A stretch of 64,000 nucleotides of DNA. Source: Allacma fusca. Lineage: Eukaryota; Arthropoda; Collembola; Symphypleona; Sminthuridae. Position numbers and translations under genes: made by a program. The stretch spans positions 42,325,632-42,389,631 of the forward strand of contig OX359246.1 of the NCBI GenBank assembly GCA_947179485.1. The letters run 5' to 3'. The notes below the pieces were generated by a model. It was not told where the DNA came from. It did no database searches and saw only the letters and a program-made list of their open reading frames with translations. Below, piece by piece: positions 49,763 to 62,362 of the stretch (within the stretch, counting starts at the first letter, position 1; every line of letters starts with the position of its first letter).

Positions 49763-51148
49763 TTATTTATTAGTCAATATGAGTGCAACCAAATTCGTCA
49801 CGATGTAATCTACGAAGGTAGGTGTAGAAGTTCTCTCAAATGTATGAAAGCCACCAACCTTGATTCCAATGCATGGAACTGATTGAGTCATTTTTGTATT
49901 ATAAAGATGGTTAATATGAAATCTTCTTGATGATTCTCTCATCAAATTTCTAAGTTTGTTTATGGTACCAGGAACCCCAAACGCCTTGTCGTACATTAGA
50001 ACAAACAGAATAACGAAATCTAGTCCTAGAATGAAGTACGCCGCCGCCTCAACAGGGTACATCCTGTGGAATTTAAAGGCTGCGAACCAATACAGAATGG
50101 ACGATGTTATAGCGTATATTTTGTAGGAGAAACAAACATATGCAAAGTTATGATTGAAGAGTTGTATTTCCAGTTGCAGTCTTCGACAGAGCTTCAAACC
50201 CGAGTCTATGCTTTCGGATATGTCAAAATTGGTTGAACCAGGATTCCTGTAGATATCCAAAATATATTGAAATAATACCTAATTAACAGATTTTTTAACA
50301 CGAAAGTTCACGAAACTTACAGCAAATTTTGCGTCTTCTCTTCAACCAGGGAAAATACCCGGAGGAAGAACAAAACTTGAAAGAAAATTCCAACGGCAGA
50401 AACTGAAGTTGGAAAAATCAATAAGAAGATGTCCAACCCGGTGCAAGCTGCATACAGGTACTCGTGCTCATATCCAAGCTGTCGAACTAAAGTGAACACG
50501 GTGAATATTCTTTTGGGTTTGAGAAGAAACACGAACCCCCCAACAAACGTTGCCCCGTATAATGTGCACGGGGCTATGATAACAAATAGTTCTTGAAGGG
50601 AGTAGCTCTTCCAATTTATCTTTACCTTAGAATATTCTCTGTCTTGTTTCTTCTGTCGATCTACAATTTCCGAAAGTAAAGTAATTCAGTACATACATAT
50701 GTAAATAGCAACGGAAATTTGTACACGAATATGAATTTGGTTTAAAAAATGTTGAATTTGAACACGCGTTGTTTATGACAACTGGAATCTTACCTTCGTA
50801 ATTAAACATTTCATTGAAGATCAGAACCGTTGTCTCAGGCCACACCAGGTACAAACTTGTCGACCACGAGAAGAGCATTATAAAAGCAGCAATAACGACA
50901 CAGTGCATCGGAAAGTCACGAATTCTCATCATTTCTGGGTATATCAGCTGGAATAGCCATGTTGCAGTGTAAAACAGAATTTGAAAAATGGAGTAGGCGT
51001 AGTGAAAATAGAAGAGAAATCTTCTCCATCTCTGTGACTGAATCTGAATTTTCCCCGTGTTTCTGTCAACGGTGAATGGAAAGAAACATATTTGAGAAAG
51101 TATTTTCAAATGAATGATATTCCAGCGAAGTTCTCTAAGTTTGAGCAT
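49763..51148 (-). CDS. Gustatory-receptor-like 7TM chemoreceptor, copy 1
   Basis: Three exons (51148-50794, 50660-50321, 50246-49763) join in phase to 392 codons plus stop, a usual size for arthropod gustatory receptors. There are about seven hydrophobic segments (for example FYFHYAYSIFQILFYTATWL; HCVVIAAFIMLFSWSTSLYL; LFVIIAPCTLYGATFVGGFV; LDIFLLIFPTSVSAVGIFFQ), no signal peptide, and a long loop before the last two helices. The C-terminal end GGFHTFERTSTPTFVDYI resembles the 'G-F-hydroxyl-TF' end of GR proteins, although the textbook TYhhhhhQF motif is not clear. Ligand unknown. The stop codon overlaps the sequence AATAAATAA, which also offers a poly(A) signal. It is the downstream member of a tandem pair. 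Confidence 0.72.
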
Positions 51149-53192
51149 TTTTCAGAAAGGAGCTAGTTACAAACATTACTTTAAACGCTTACAATGGACC
51201 TTAGCACTGACTGACTCGTCAGACTCAAGAGAAGTTCAAAAGTATTATGCCGTTACTAATTCAAGAGCAGGCTATGGGTTCAAATATTATTCAAGTTTAG
51301 AATATTACATTTAATTTGTTTTCGCTGTGCCCTGTTCCTGTTGTTATAAAAGAAGTTGATAAGAAATTTGTTGGGAAATATGGTGCGCAAATCTGAAGTA
51401 GCTAATGCCATATTTACTAATTTTTAGTTGTTTCAAAATAACGGGAATAATTATTACTCACCCGAGAGTTTCCTGAAAACAACAGTAATTTAACCATCAC
51501 TAATTAATTGTATGAACAAATACTGCCCTGAAAGTAACTTGGACACTCACATGAAAGATTATAAACGGAAAATATTTTTGATTATTGTGTATTCAAATCA
51601 AGCAGGACTGACAACAGATTACTGGAATTACATCGCTGAGCACACACAATCACATTGTGATAGACAATTGGAAAGGTCAAGCTTGTATTTGTTATTTATT
51701 TTCCCGAATAAAAATACGTTCCTGGTTGGCTTAATTAAATTAATAGCTTGGTGAGAAAAACAGAATCACTTCCATTAAAATGCTCGCTTCATCATATTCT
51801 GAGTGCATGGGTTAAGGGCTTATCAAATATTTGTATATTTTTTATTTTGTAGTTTTCCAGTTATTTGTGTAAAAATATAAAACTCAATAACAAAAATATG
51901 GTTACGATTGATTTCTCATCAGAGAACTCATAATGTTAGAGGAAAGGGATATTTGAGCCTAGTGAAGGTGAAGATGTATGACTGGAGTTCTAGGAACTTT
52001 GAGTTTTCCTCCAGTCAAAAGATTAATTAATAATAAAAGTAATAATTAATACAGAGTGTGAGTTGATCGTTCTAGGATCCCGATTAGGATATTAGATTGT
52101 GAGAATAAAATAATTTTGTTGTACAAATATTGGAATACAAGTTAAATAGGGTTAACTGCGAGTACAAGAAGGAATAAATGTTCCAGAACAACTAAAACCA
52201 ATATTGACCTTACAATTATATACCAATGATAATAATGATAATTTCAATTGTAAATGCTCCATCTCTCAGGGAAATTATTAAGTGTCATTTTAATTATCCT
52301 TTCCATATATAAATGTATGTACATTCAAATTTTCACTCTTGAGCTGGTTTTAATTTAACTAACGTCGTTGCCATAAGTCATAAGTTAAAATTTTTATTAC
52401 AGATGGAAGTTGATTTACTACTGTGTAATGCAGAGATGTCAATTCCCAATTGTTGGATTAGTGATTACGATTAATGATTGCTTAAAAAAATGAGTCCTTA
52501 CTGATTATCTCAGAAAAATATACCCAATATTAATTACGCTTTATGACTATACTTGTGGAAAAGCTACTGATTAATGATTACGATTTACGATTAAAATGAA
52601 AACATTTGTCGCTTAAATATTACGATTGACAATTATTTTGAAAAATCTATTGATTAGTGATTTCGATTTATGATTACTTCAAAAAAGCTACCGATTAATG
52701 ACTGCGATTAATAGAAATTGAATGACATTATTTTCATGCGGTTTTCAATTCCCTATTTTCGGTAATGACTGTTTGGGGAAACAATTTTTACTACCAAGAG
52801 CAATTCATGGCTACATTTAAATCCTGTAATACGAAATCAGTTAATGAGGGATGTATTGTTTTAAAGGGTGGAATTTGTCGGTCCCACCAATAACATATTT
52901 GATTGAAGGTGGATGGATTTATACCTTACAAATGGTATAAATCATATTAGGATTCGCTGCATTTAAGGGACTAAATAAACCTGTCTCTAGGACATCTTAT
53001 ATAACAAACTTTCATATTTCTTCAAGTGGCCGGTTTGCCGCCTTCTACGAACCCTTTTTTGAAAGCTAACCTTTGAAGGCTGGACATTTCTATTTGAAAA
53101 ACTATTGAATTGATGACTAGAGTAGAGACAAGGGTGTTACTGCTTTGTGACAGCCTGAACGCGCAGCAAATAGTAGTGATTTGTGTTATTAT
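51149..53192. other. Spacer between the chemoreceptor pair
   Basis: Contains the promoter of copy 1 (initiator-like TCAGTCAGTG in the minus sense near 51210-51219) and, at 52432-52735, a block of GATTAATGATTACGATT words that looks like a decayed motif-array element. Open frames at 51114-51754 have no support. Confidence 0.45.
52432..52735. mobile_element. Probable hAT remnant with GATTA/TACGATT motif array
   Basis: Starts CAGAGATGTCAATTCCCAAT, which fits a hAT 5' end. Repeats ATTAATGATTACGATT-type words throughout, and ends in AATTGAATGACATT, a partial inverse of the start. No exact target duplication found. Confidence 0.5.
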
Positions 53193-54612
53193 TTATTTAT
53201 TAGCCAATATGAGTGCCAACAAGTTCTTGAAAATAAAATCTACGAAGGTAGGCGTAGAAGTTCTCTCAAATGTATGAAAGCCGCCGACCTTGATTCCCCT
53301 GCATGGAACTGATTGAATCATTTTTGTATTATAAAGATGGTTAATACGGAACCTTCTTGATGATTCTCTCATCAAATTTCTAAGTTTGTTTATGGTACCA
53401 GGCACCTCAAACGCTTTGTCGTACATTAGAACAAACAGAATAACGAAATCTAGTCCCAGAATGAAGTACGCTGCCCCCTCAACAGGGTACTTACTGTGGA
53501 ATTTAAAGGCTGCGAACCAGTACAGAATCGACGATGTAATACCGTAAATTTTGTAGGAGAAACAAACATATGCAAAGTTATGATTGAAGAGTTGTATTTC
53601 CAGTTGCAGTCTTCGACAGAGCTTCAAACCCGAGGCTATTCTTTCGGATATGTCAAAACTGACTGAACCAGGATTTCTATCGATATCCAGCATGTATTGA
53701 TATAATATAATACATATTCATATTGAAATAATACCTAATTAAGAGATTGTTTATCACGAATGTTCACAAAACTTACAGCAAATTTTGCGTCTTCTCTTCA
53801 ACCAGGGAAAATACTCGGAGGAAGAACAAAACTTGAAAGAAAATTCCAACGGCGGAAACTGAAGTTGGAAAAATCAATAAGAAGATGTCCAACCCGGTGC
53901 AAGCTGCATAAAGGTACGTGTGCTCAAATCCAAGCTGTCGAACTAAAGTGAACACGGTGAATATTCTTCTGGGTTTGAGAAGAAATACAAATCCTCCAAC
54001 AAATGTTGCTCCGTATAATGTGCACGGGGCTATGATAACAAATAGTTGTTGGAGGGAGTAGCTCTTCCAATTCATCTTTACGTTAGAATATTCTCTGTCT
54101 TGTTTCTTCTGTCGATCTGTAATTTCCGAAAGTAAAATAATTTAGTAATTACATACATACATATGTAATTAGCTTAGGAAATTTGTACACGCATATGAGA
54201 TTGGTTTAAAAAATGTTGAATTTATAAACACGTTGTTTCTGAAAACTGAAATCTTACCTTCGTAACTAAACATCTCATTGAAGATCAAAACCGTTGTCTC
54301 AGGCCACACCAGGTACAAGCTTGTCGACCACGAGAAGAGCATTACGAAAGCTGCAATAACGACGCAGTGCATCGGAAAGTCACGAATTCTCATCATTTCT
54401 GGGTATATCAGCTGGAATAGCCATGTTGCAGTGTAAAACAGAATTTGAAAAATAGAGTAGACGTAGTGAAAATAGAAGAGAAATCTTCTCCATCTCTGTG
54501 TCTGAATCTGAATTTTCCCCGTGTTTCTGTCAACAGTGAATGGAAAGAAACATATCTGAGAGAGAATTTTTAAATGGCTGATGTTCCAACGAACTTCCTC
54601 TATTTTGAGCAT
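53193..54612 (-). CDS. Gustatory-receptor-like 7TM chemoreceptor, copy 2
   Basis: Exons 54612-54258, 54116-53777 and 53676-53193 have lengths 355, 340 and 484 nt, exactly as in copy 1, giving 392 codons plus stop. The protein differs at scattered positions (for example LKIEEVRWNISH for LKLRELRWNIIH at the start, and VDFIFKNLLALILANK at the end), and introns and 5' flank are also alike, so duplication is recent. Topology and family reasoning are as for copy 1. AATAAA again overlaps the stop (AATAAATAAATAA). Confidence 0.72.
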
Positions 54613-54675
54613 TTTTCAGTTTGGGCCTGGTTTCAAGTGTTGAGGTGTTGTTGAGCGTTTACCCAGGATCCTTGC

Positions 54676-54717
54676 CACTGCCTACTCAGACAAAAGAGAA
54701 GGTGAAGTATATAATAC
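54676..54717 (-). promoter_or_regulatory. Candidate core promoter of chemoreceptor copy 2
   Basis: In the minus sense, ATTATATACTTC is followed about 30 nt later by GGCAGTGG, an initiator-like element. Copy 1 has CATAATACTTTTG and GTCAGTG at the same relative places, so the arrangement is conserved between paralogues. Confidence 0.4.
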
Positions 54718-54940
54718 CGTTATCAATTCAAGAATAACTGTGGTTAAAACCAACACTGTATACACTTCGTCCATCAAATATTATCTGCACATTTAAATTG
54801 ATTTCAAAAAAAGTTCTATTACTTCTATCCCTGATTGCAAATTAAGGAAAGTTTTCACGTTTAAAATTACGTTTGAAAGCGTTTTCCTGGTTTACTGTAT
54901 TTCATTAATAACCATGTGAGAAGTCTATTTAAAGGGATTA

Positions 54941-56700
54941 GGGATGTGCCACAAATGACGTCATCCAAAAATCTTGCAAATTACGACTGACTGTCTAGAT
55001 GATCATTCGTCGTCTCATCGAAGGCTGACTGACTGTGTATGACGTCATATGTGACTGTATATATGGGTATAATATAATGTCATAGGCTGCTTTATTATTT
55101 AAAAATTAGAAGATTAACAATGACTTCTACTGTGAACAAGTGAGAAACTAAAATCATCAGGTACTTGTACTAATTCATGGGTAAATTCAAATAGGTCAAA
55201 GGTAATTTGAACTGGGTCGCTCATTCGGTCAATAATTTTATTATAATGTAACAAACACATTTTACAGTAGAAAAACAATTTCACCTGTCAAATTTTGAAA
55301 ATCAGCTTACTCCTGTTTGTGCCTTAACACTTCATATAAACAAAATCACAAAGAACTGAAGTGGGGTATTGTGGTAAAATATGCGGGACAGAAAGGTAAC
55401 TTGACAGACGAATGGGCGTATACGTAGGTTTTACTTAAAAACATTTTTAATTAGGAAATTCACTCAAATCGCACGAAATAGCTTTCCGCAACATCCGGTC
55501 AATGGTGCTAATTATTACAGCTGCAAAAGAAAGTTTAAAAAATTATGGAGTCACAATAGATGGCGAGATTATTACCTTGCACTACTGTAATAATGTATAA
55601 CAAATGTGCGTTTATATGGGACATATACTTTTTCAAGGCTGGATAAATGACACTACCTCCTTTAAAATCAATACCTCTGACAATTAAACTGGTAGATAAC
55701 GTGTCCACGTGGAAATGTCGAATTATCTAGTGACGCTCATTCGGTAATAATAATTATTATTCTGATTATAGACAAGATGGAATTAATGATATTTGCAACT
55801 ATAGTATGATTTAGTGGGCTAGTATTTATTAATATAGGTATGCACTAAGAACCATTACAGTTATGCACAGTTTGGTAAATGTTGACTGCGCCACCTGTCG
55901 ATGGTGCAGGTATTAGCAGGTGTTTATATGTAACCATTTTGGTTTCCTCAGAAAGAAAATATATTCGACAGACGGTGTTTGCTGGAAGATAGGTTCAGTC
56001 TTATGATGTGAGGAAATTTAAACAAGGCATATGCACACAAATGCTTATACATACTTCTCCGACAGGTGACGCAGTCGATGTGTTTTGTATAACTTTTAGT
56101 TTCCAAGATGTGTCAATAAATCCCCACACATTTCAAATTAAAATTGTAATAGCACAATTTTAACTCACCGTTACTTAAATTGTGTTGAAACTGTCTGCTT
56201 TAAAAAACTAACAGCAGTTACTCTGTCCCGTGTATTACTTATTGATATAACTCTTCGATGTGACTTCGTGAATTATTGATGTTGTCATGTCATTGTTGTA
56301 CTAGTGATTTTGGATGATGAAATCCTTATAAATTAATGCCTAGGGATGGAGTTTGTGGCTATTAAAATTTCGCGCTCTATTTTGAAGATAAGCGCGCCAG
56401 ATTTAGGCATACAGTAAGCCTCCACGACTGGGCTTGATTTGTAAGCGGCTGACTCTACACTCACACTACCACCTCTCGAAGTAATTGTTCCTGTGAAGCA
56501 CAGGGCGGCTACTAGTCTATATTTAAACTTACGAATTCGCACGGGATTTTATGTAGAAGTAACGAAGGGTCTGGGTTAAATAGGTGCGGAAAAATGACGT
56601 CATGTTTTGAAAAAGGGTCTGACTGAGTACGTCATATTAAATCATGCAGAGGCAATATGACTGACTGACTAAATGCATGACGTCATTTGTGGCATATCCC
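54941..56700. mobile_element. Harbinger-like element (1) with TGACGTCA-bearing ends
   Basis: Inverted ends GGGATGTGCCACAAATGACG and the complement of GGGATATGCCACAAATGACG, flanked by TTA on both sides (54938-54940, 56701-56703). Three-base TWA targets and GGG-starting TIRs are typical of PIF/Harbinger. TGACGTCA/ACGTCAT and GACTGACT words recur near both ends. No transposase frame; the open frame 56333-56542 has no family resemblance. Confidence 0.7.
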
Positions 56701-57269
56701 TTATTTGATGCGTCCTTCAACGTCGGCCAAGTTTATGGGTTTGCACGTGTTGCCGTTTAAATATTTCCTTGAAGTTTGTTTGCCTTTTTTACTGCTCTCT
56801 ATTGGAGCTGTATTTCCTGAATTGTGTACATTGACGCTTTGCAATTTTTCTCTTAAACTGCCACGCTTATCGTGCATTATCTTCCCCACTTTTTGTTAGA
56901 TTGCTTGGTTTGTGCTGGAATGTCACTTAATTTGCATTTGAATCAACACTTTGAAGAGATATTTCTGTTTCCCGTTATTTTTGAAACATAATTTCATGCC
57001 TTAAATAAAAATAATCGGTGATAAGTCCTGCGTACTAACTCTGAGGGTCGCAGTGAAACGATGTTTTACGAATGTAAGGGAAGTAAAAGTGATTATATTA
57101 ATACGTACCGATAGTGCGAGGTACCCCCCTCGCTATGTAGTTTGTGATTGAAGTGAACTAGTGAATGCTTTTTTTTTACATTCAAGTAACTGCTTGCTTG
57201 TCATTGTAACTCTGCCCCTCGTAATGGACGTCAATATATCCCATCATCCCTTATTGACTTTGCACTTAA

Positions 57270-57702
57270 GGGAGCGTTCACAAATGACGTCATCAAATTA
57301 GTGGGTGGGTGCTAACGGGAGATGATGATGTTGATGACGCAGTGGTAGGGTGGATTTGACCAAATGATGATGTCATCAACCGACGAATGTTACCAACGAT
57401 TTTTTTGCTTAACCGTTAACAGTTTTGGTAGTTTGATTCAACCTGCTTCGACTTGCTTACTTGCCGAGAATGCCCAAAATGCCAGGCATGTTCAAATTAA
57501 GACATTTTCAGGACATTTTCAGGGCATTTTTAGGTAGGCATGCATAAAACCCAGGGCATTGTCAATTGTGCAGTCCTGGTGATGATGACGTCATTACATG
57601 GGGTGGGTGCGTCATTTCATCACATGATGATGTCTGATGACAAGTGTGTGACTGGGTGCCTAAAAACCAGTATTTTGGATGACGTCATTTGTGAACGCTC
57701 CC
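57270..57702. mobile_element. Harbinger-like MITE (2) with TGACGTCA-bearing ends
   Basis: Ends GGGAGCGTTCACAAATGACG and its exact complement; TAA on both sides (57267-57269, 57703-57705). Inside are many TGATGATGTCAT/GACGTCAT words, and at about 57470-57587 a decayed piece of the AAAATGCC hAT family. Confidence 0.8.
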
Positions 57703-57705
57703 TAA

Positions 57706-58412
57706 GTATTAGTCTTTCTAATATGAATAAATCTTATATATAAGTAATAACTTACTATTTGCCTACTAGCCACCTTCGCCTTGTATATTTGCTTGAATTG
57801 AAAATTAAACTCGAAATTGAATTATTTAAGCAACTTTCCATTACGTTTCTTGAACAATTCTAATGGCTAGTTTAGAACTGCCAATCAGTTCTAATTTTAA
57901 AATGTATAAATTGAGCGACGTTCAGCTGGAATCCTACTGTACACGTTAGTTCACTACGATTTTGAATAAAGCATTGTTGTGTATATAGTGGGTGTGTAGT
58001 AAAATTCCACCAAAATATTTTTTCAGGAATTGAATTCAGACCATTAATTTTAGCCTTACAGTACTTAATAGAAAATATATACGTTACATACCATATAATT
58101 ACATATGTATATGGTATCCTGGGCGGTGGAAAGTAGATTTTTCAGGGTGGCACAAATATGGCGGCGTCGTGGCAAAAATTATATTACCAAAATTTTATAC
58201 CCAGTTGTATTACATTTTTGCAGTTAATAAATTCCCACAGGCAACACTACACCTTGTAACATCTGTAGTTATTGATTATTAGTTTGTGTAACAATATTAT
58301 TCTAAAATGATCTGCTCTTTGTTAAACTGAACTTGTGTCACTTCGGACTTAACAAATGTTCTTGCAAAAACACAAAGTTGCAAGAATTCTCTCTGCTGTT
58401 GTTGAACCAAGT
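57706..58412. other. Gene-free interval
   Basis: AT-rich, no supported feature. Confidence 0.4.
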
Positions 58413-58420
58413 GACAGCAT

Positions 58421-60329
58421 TAGGCATTGGCATACCGATATAGCCATACGATATTATCGTCCATATCGCACATTTTTGGAAACGATATTGAACGATAATT
58501 ATCGTAAACTTAGAACGATCTATCGGTCAGTTTGCATATCGTAAATACGTGGTCCAGTTTCCAAAAACAGTACACAATACTACCCAAATACTAATTCACC
58601 CCCAAAATTTTAATGTCTGTTCACTAATTCAAAACATTCAGTCAGCTCATAATAATACCATGTAAATTACTATACTAGATGTAGCTTACGGGATTGCTCA
58701 TTGTCAGAACCAGTTTTTCTTTAATTAATACCAAGTTTGTTTTTGCTGGAATCACAGCAAACTTGGTGGAACCTCCGTGATTCCTTATTGTCCTCACCAG
58801 CAGGGTTGCTCAAATGAAAATGCCATGACATTTTCGGCATCATGCCTGCCAAAAATGCCCTAGCATTTTGGGCATTTTCATTTCATGGCATTTTGTGCAT
58901 CTACGGCATTTTGGGCATTTTGGTTATATTCAGCCTAGAGCAGGCATTTTAGGCATATTCGCTCCAATTTTTTAAATATATGGTTGTCGCTACCTGCTAA
59001 TTTTGCAAAATATGTCACAAAAAAGTATATTGCAAATAATTTTAATATTCAACTGGATTACATGATAAAATTATAGAAACAAACGGTTGAAACCTGGAGC
59101 AAGTTGATATAGACATATTTATGGAAAAATAATAATAATTCTATTTTACTTATTTTGTTGTAAAAATTCGCTTGTACACCGTGTCTGTAATTATTTAGAC
59201 TTCAAGAACAAACTTGTTCGGGTAAAGATGCGACACAAAAAGATAAAATAGTTGTTAAAAGATTTAAAATATCTTTTTTTGTGAGCTTCAAAACTCGTCA
59301 TCATCTACATAAATATATTTATTATATTATATTTTTATATAATATATTGTTACATTTTGGACTCCTGGAATTATTACACTGGTATACTAGGGCTAAATGC
59401 AATTTTCAAAGTCGAAACAAAATTTGCTACGGAAGCTCCAAGCTTTGACATATATTATAACCGTCGCATCTTATGTATCTAATGAAAGTATAAAATTGTC
59501 TATACTTTACACGCCATTATCAAAATCCGGAATTTGCAAACTATACTGTGCAAATTGTTCTTTCCAAATCCCAAAGTTTTTTATAATGTACAGCGTTGAA
59601 TGTTTGCAACTCCGTTGGGGCTTAATTTTTTTTAAGGATTATTGAAATAACCACTGGCCATAAGTAACGAATTGGACGAAATATTTTTTTAAATCAACTA
59701 TAACCTTTTCTAAAACTGGATGGGTTTGATTATTCTATGAAAAACTCCCTTATATTCGCTAAAGCGCAATAATGGTCATAGTGTATAAGTTTCTGTAAAA
59801 ATGCCCAATATGCCCAAAATGCCTGTCGAAAATACCCAAAATGCCGGGCATTTTCGGCGTTTTGGGCATTTTCAGGAGGGCAGGCATAGAACCTCATTTT
59901 TCATTTGCGCAACCCTGCTCACCAGTTTCAGAAAAATGAATACCAATTATGTTGTTGGTGGATATAAAATATACTTGGTTTGCCTTACGTAAATCCTCCT
60001 TGTCAGCACCAGTTTTCATTCAGTTAATACCAACTATAGTCTCTTTGGAACGGGATCAGCAAAAAGCAAAGTTCTTTGATAATGTTTCGAACAATGAGTT
60101 TTTTTGGCTATTTTTGTCGTAAACAGTAGTAATGAAGTGAGTACTTAACTAATCATCAATACTTTGGCAGTTTTTGGTCTATTATTTTTGCATTTTCCAT
60201 TATTAACCTTTGCGTTTCAAATTGAAATAAATATCGTTATATCGTCCTTCGATATCGTTATCGTCATTTTTAGGATGAACGATAACGATATTAACGATAT
60301 TTAAAAAATGACTGATATGCCAATGCCTA
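58421..60329. mobile_element. hAT-like element with CGATAT/ATCGT arrays, host of a nested hAT
   Basis: Ends TAGGCATTGGCATACC and the complement of TAGGCATTGGCATATC; exact 8-bp duplication GACAGCAT (58413-58420, 60330-60337). CGATATTATCG/ATCGTTATCG words lie inside both ends. It contains a second complete hAT; without that insertion it would be about 780 bp. Confidence 0.9.
58801..59917. mobile_element. Non-autonomous hAT element with AAAATGCC arrays (3), nested
   Basis: Ends CAGGGTTGCTCAAATGAAAA and the complement of CAGGGTTGCGCAAATGAAAA; exact duplication CTCACCAG (58793-58800, 59918-59925). The TGCCCAAAATGCC arrays match the two elements at 32.7-34.8 kb. Confidence 0.92.
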
Positions 60330-60337
60330 GACAGCAT

Positions 60338-62362
60338 ACAGTTTGATATATGTTTTACTTGAAAAATATTTTCCCCCTTAGTTTACTTAAGGAATAATGG
60401 TAAAACATGCACTCTCCCATGATTTAAAAAAAATCCTGAATTTTTAAAGATTTATTGCATCTCGCTGACTTAAAACCTCCAGATGTAGTGACCAGGATAT
60501 AAAGGAATGTCTGGATGGTTTTGGAAAAGGTCTAGTTTCAATAGTTAAAAATTAGTTACTCCAATTTCGCATTTATTTTTTAGTTTAGGAATACTGCTTG
60601 AAGGAGTTAAAACAAAGACATGTATGTATTTGACAATATAGGCTAAGGATAACATAGAATTAACTAGAAGACAATTGTGCCATTACGTAACGCAGTAATA
60701 ATTGTAAATTGTGCTAATAATTGTGACTATATATTTTTGAAAATAACATCAAAAAGAATTATGAATTCACGTCTGATGATACGTTACATTTAGTTAACTA
60801 AAATACTAAGTCACAAAATACAATGTTGGCTTAAAAATTCAATACAACTATTTTAGTTCCTTGCAGATTAATTTGATTTTGTATGCTGAAGCCACAAATG
60901 TTATAACAAAACCTCTTATAATTCCATAATTGGTTGAGACTAGGGATGCCAGTTATCGCCATTCATCTCATATCGCAATTATTGTTCTCGGGCAAATCAC
61001 ATGTTACGATATATAGCCTATCGGCGATATATCGGACCCTGTCTTCATTGAAATTAGATATGCTGGGGAAATTTATAACGTAATAATTTCAAAGTGATTC
61101 AATTAAATTTATAAATTTAATCAAGCTTATGAAAGGTTATTTTCATATAACGTAACAAATTAATCCTCTGCGTTAAAGAACATATCCGAGCAATCCTCTA
61201 AGTCAAATTGTGCGGTGACGAAACTATCGTTGTCATCCTAGTCAGCATCTTCTGACTAGTGCTGTCTATGGAAACGAAAATTTGGTACCCATAACTGTTC
61301 CTGTACCTATACCCATTTTTTCAGGAACAGGAATGTTCCTGTTCCTGCTCCCAAAAGTACTTAAAGACTAGCAGAAAAGTACAACCTACACATTTATGCC
61401 CCAGGGAACTCCATTTATGCATCGATTTAAAAAACCAAATATCAAATCGACTTTATTAAAAATAAATAACAGAAGACCATCTCCAATACATTTAGCTACT
61501 GGAATTTAAATGAGAATTCATTAACAGTCACTAAATTAGTCATCGCAGCGCAAAGTACAGTAGTAACTGAAATTAGCTAGGACAAGTAGCACTTTCAATA
61601 TACTTTTGCTAAACTAACAAGGATAAGAGCACGCTGGAGTTTTCAGAGCTGCAATTTTTTCAAGTTCCAGAGAGTTCCATTTTTGCCCCGTATTAAATAA
61701 TTATTATTTTTGTAAAATAATAACGTGTGAAAGAGTGACTTCCCAGTTAGCACAAATGACTCTTAAAGATGTCGTAAAGTGGTCGTAACCACGAAAACTC
61801 GGTGTCTTCAAGATTTCGTGGATTTGTCACTGAAGTGAACTGACGACATCTTCAAGTCATCCGTTTGTCCACGTAATCATTACGTTTAAGATTCGCAAAT
61901 GTTTCTCGATTTCTTCTTATTAAGATATTTTGAAGACAAATTCGTGATATACGGCGCATGCTGGTATTTGCACAATGATACAATCGTCTACTATGTACGC
62001 TAATATATTTAGTACCATCATTACATACCTAAAATTTAACATTTTACATTAAAAAGAAGAATACGCATTGAATAACAAAATTATTTATTGGAGCAATTCC
62101 ACATTCCTAAAAAATTAAACGATACAATCCAATGCATGAGCATGCAATTTCACAGCACTTCAAAACTCATTGTATATGATTTGTAAATAATTTAATTTGG
62201 AGTATGAGCATACAGTTGAGTATAATAACAAAATGAATTAGCAGGATGAGTTATTTCAAGAAACCAAATAGACAATACACAGTTTTAAAAAACCGTAAAC
62301 AAATAACAGCTTTTTAAACGCTGAAAAATAATTCTTGAGCTGAATTCGTCCCAAAGCTTACA
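60338..62362. other. Gene-free interval with partial elements
   Basis: 60951-61040 begins TAGGGATGCCAGTTATCG and is rich in GATATATCG words; 61259-61360 begins TAGTGCTGTCTATGG and is rich in TGTTCCTG words. Both look like one-ended remnants of motif-array hAT elements without a visible partner end. The rest is AT-rich and unassigned. Confidence 0.45.
61761..61856. repeat. Nested inverted repeat
   Basis: TCTTAAAGATGTCGT (61761-61775) pairs with ACGACATCTTCAAG (61842-61855). Within it CCACGAAAA pairs with TTCGTGG, giving a two-part stem. Function unknown. Confidence 0.5.

Noticed and set aside
49763-54612. Odorant receptor identity for the 7TM pair
   Set aside because: No feature separates them from gustatory receptors; if the host is a springtail, classical ORs are not expected, so the GR-like label is safer.
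54941-56700. hAT assignment for the TGACGTCA element
   Set aside because: No 8-bp duplication could be matched at either possible boundary, whereas TTA flanks and GGG-starting ends fit Harbinger.
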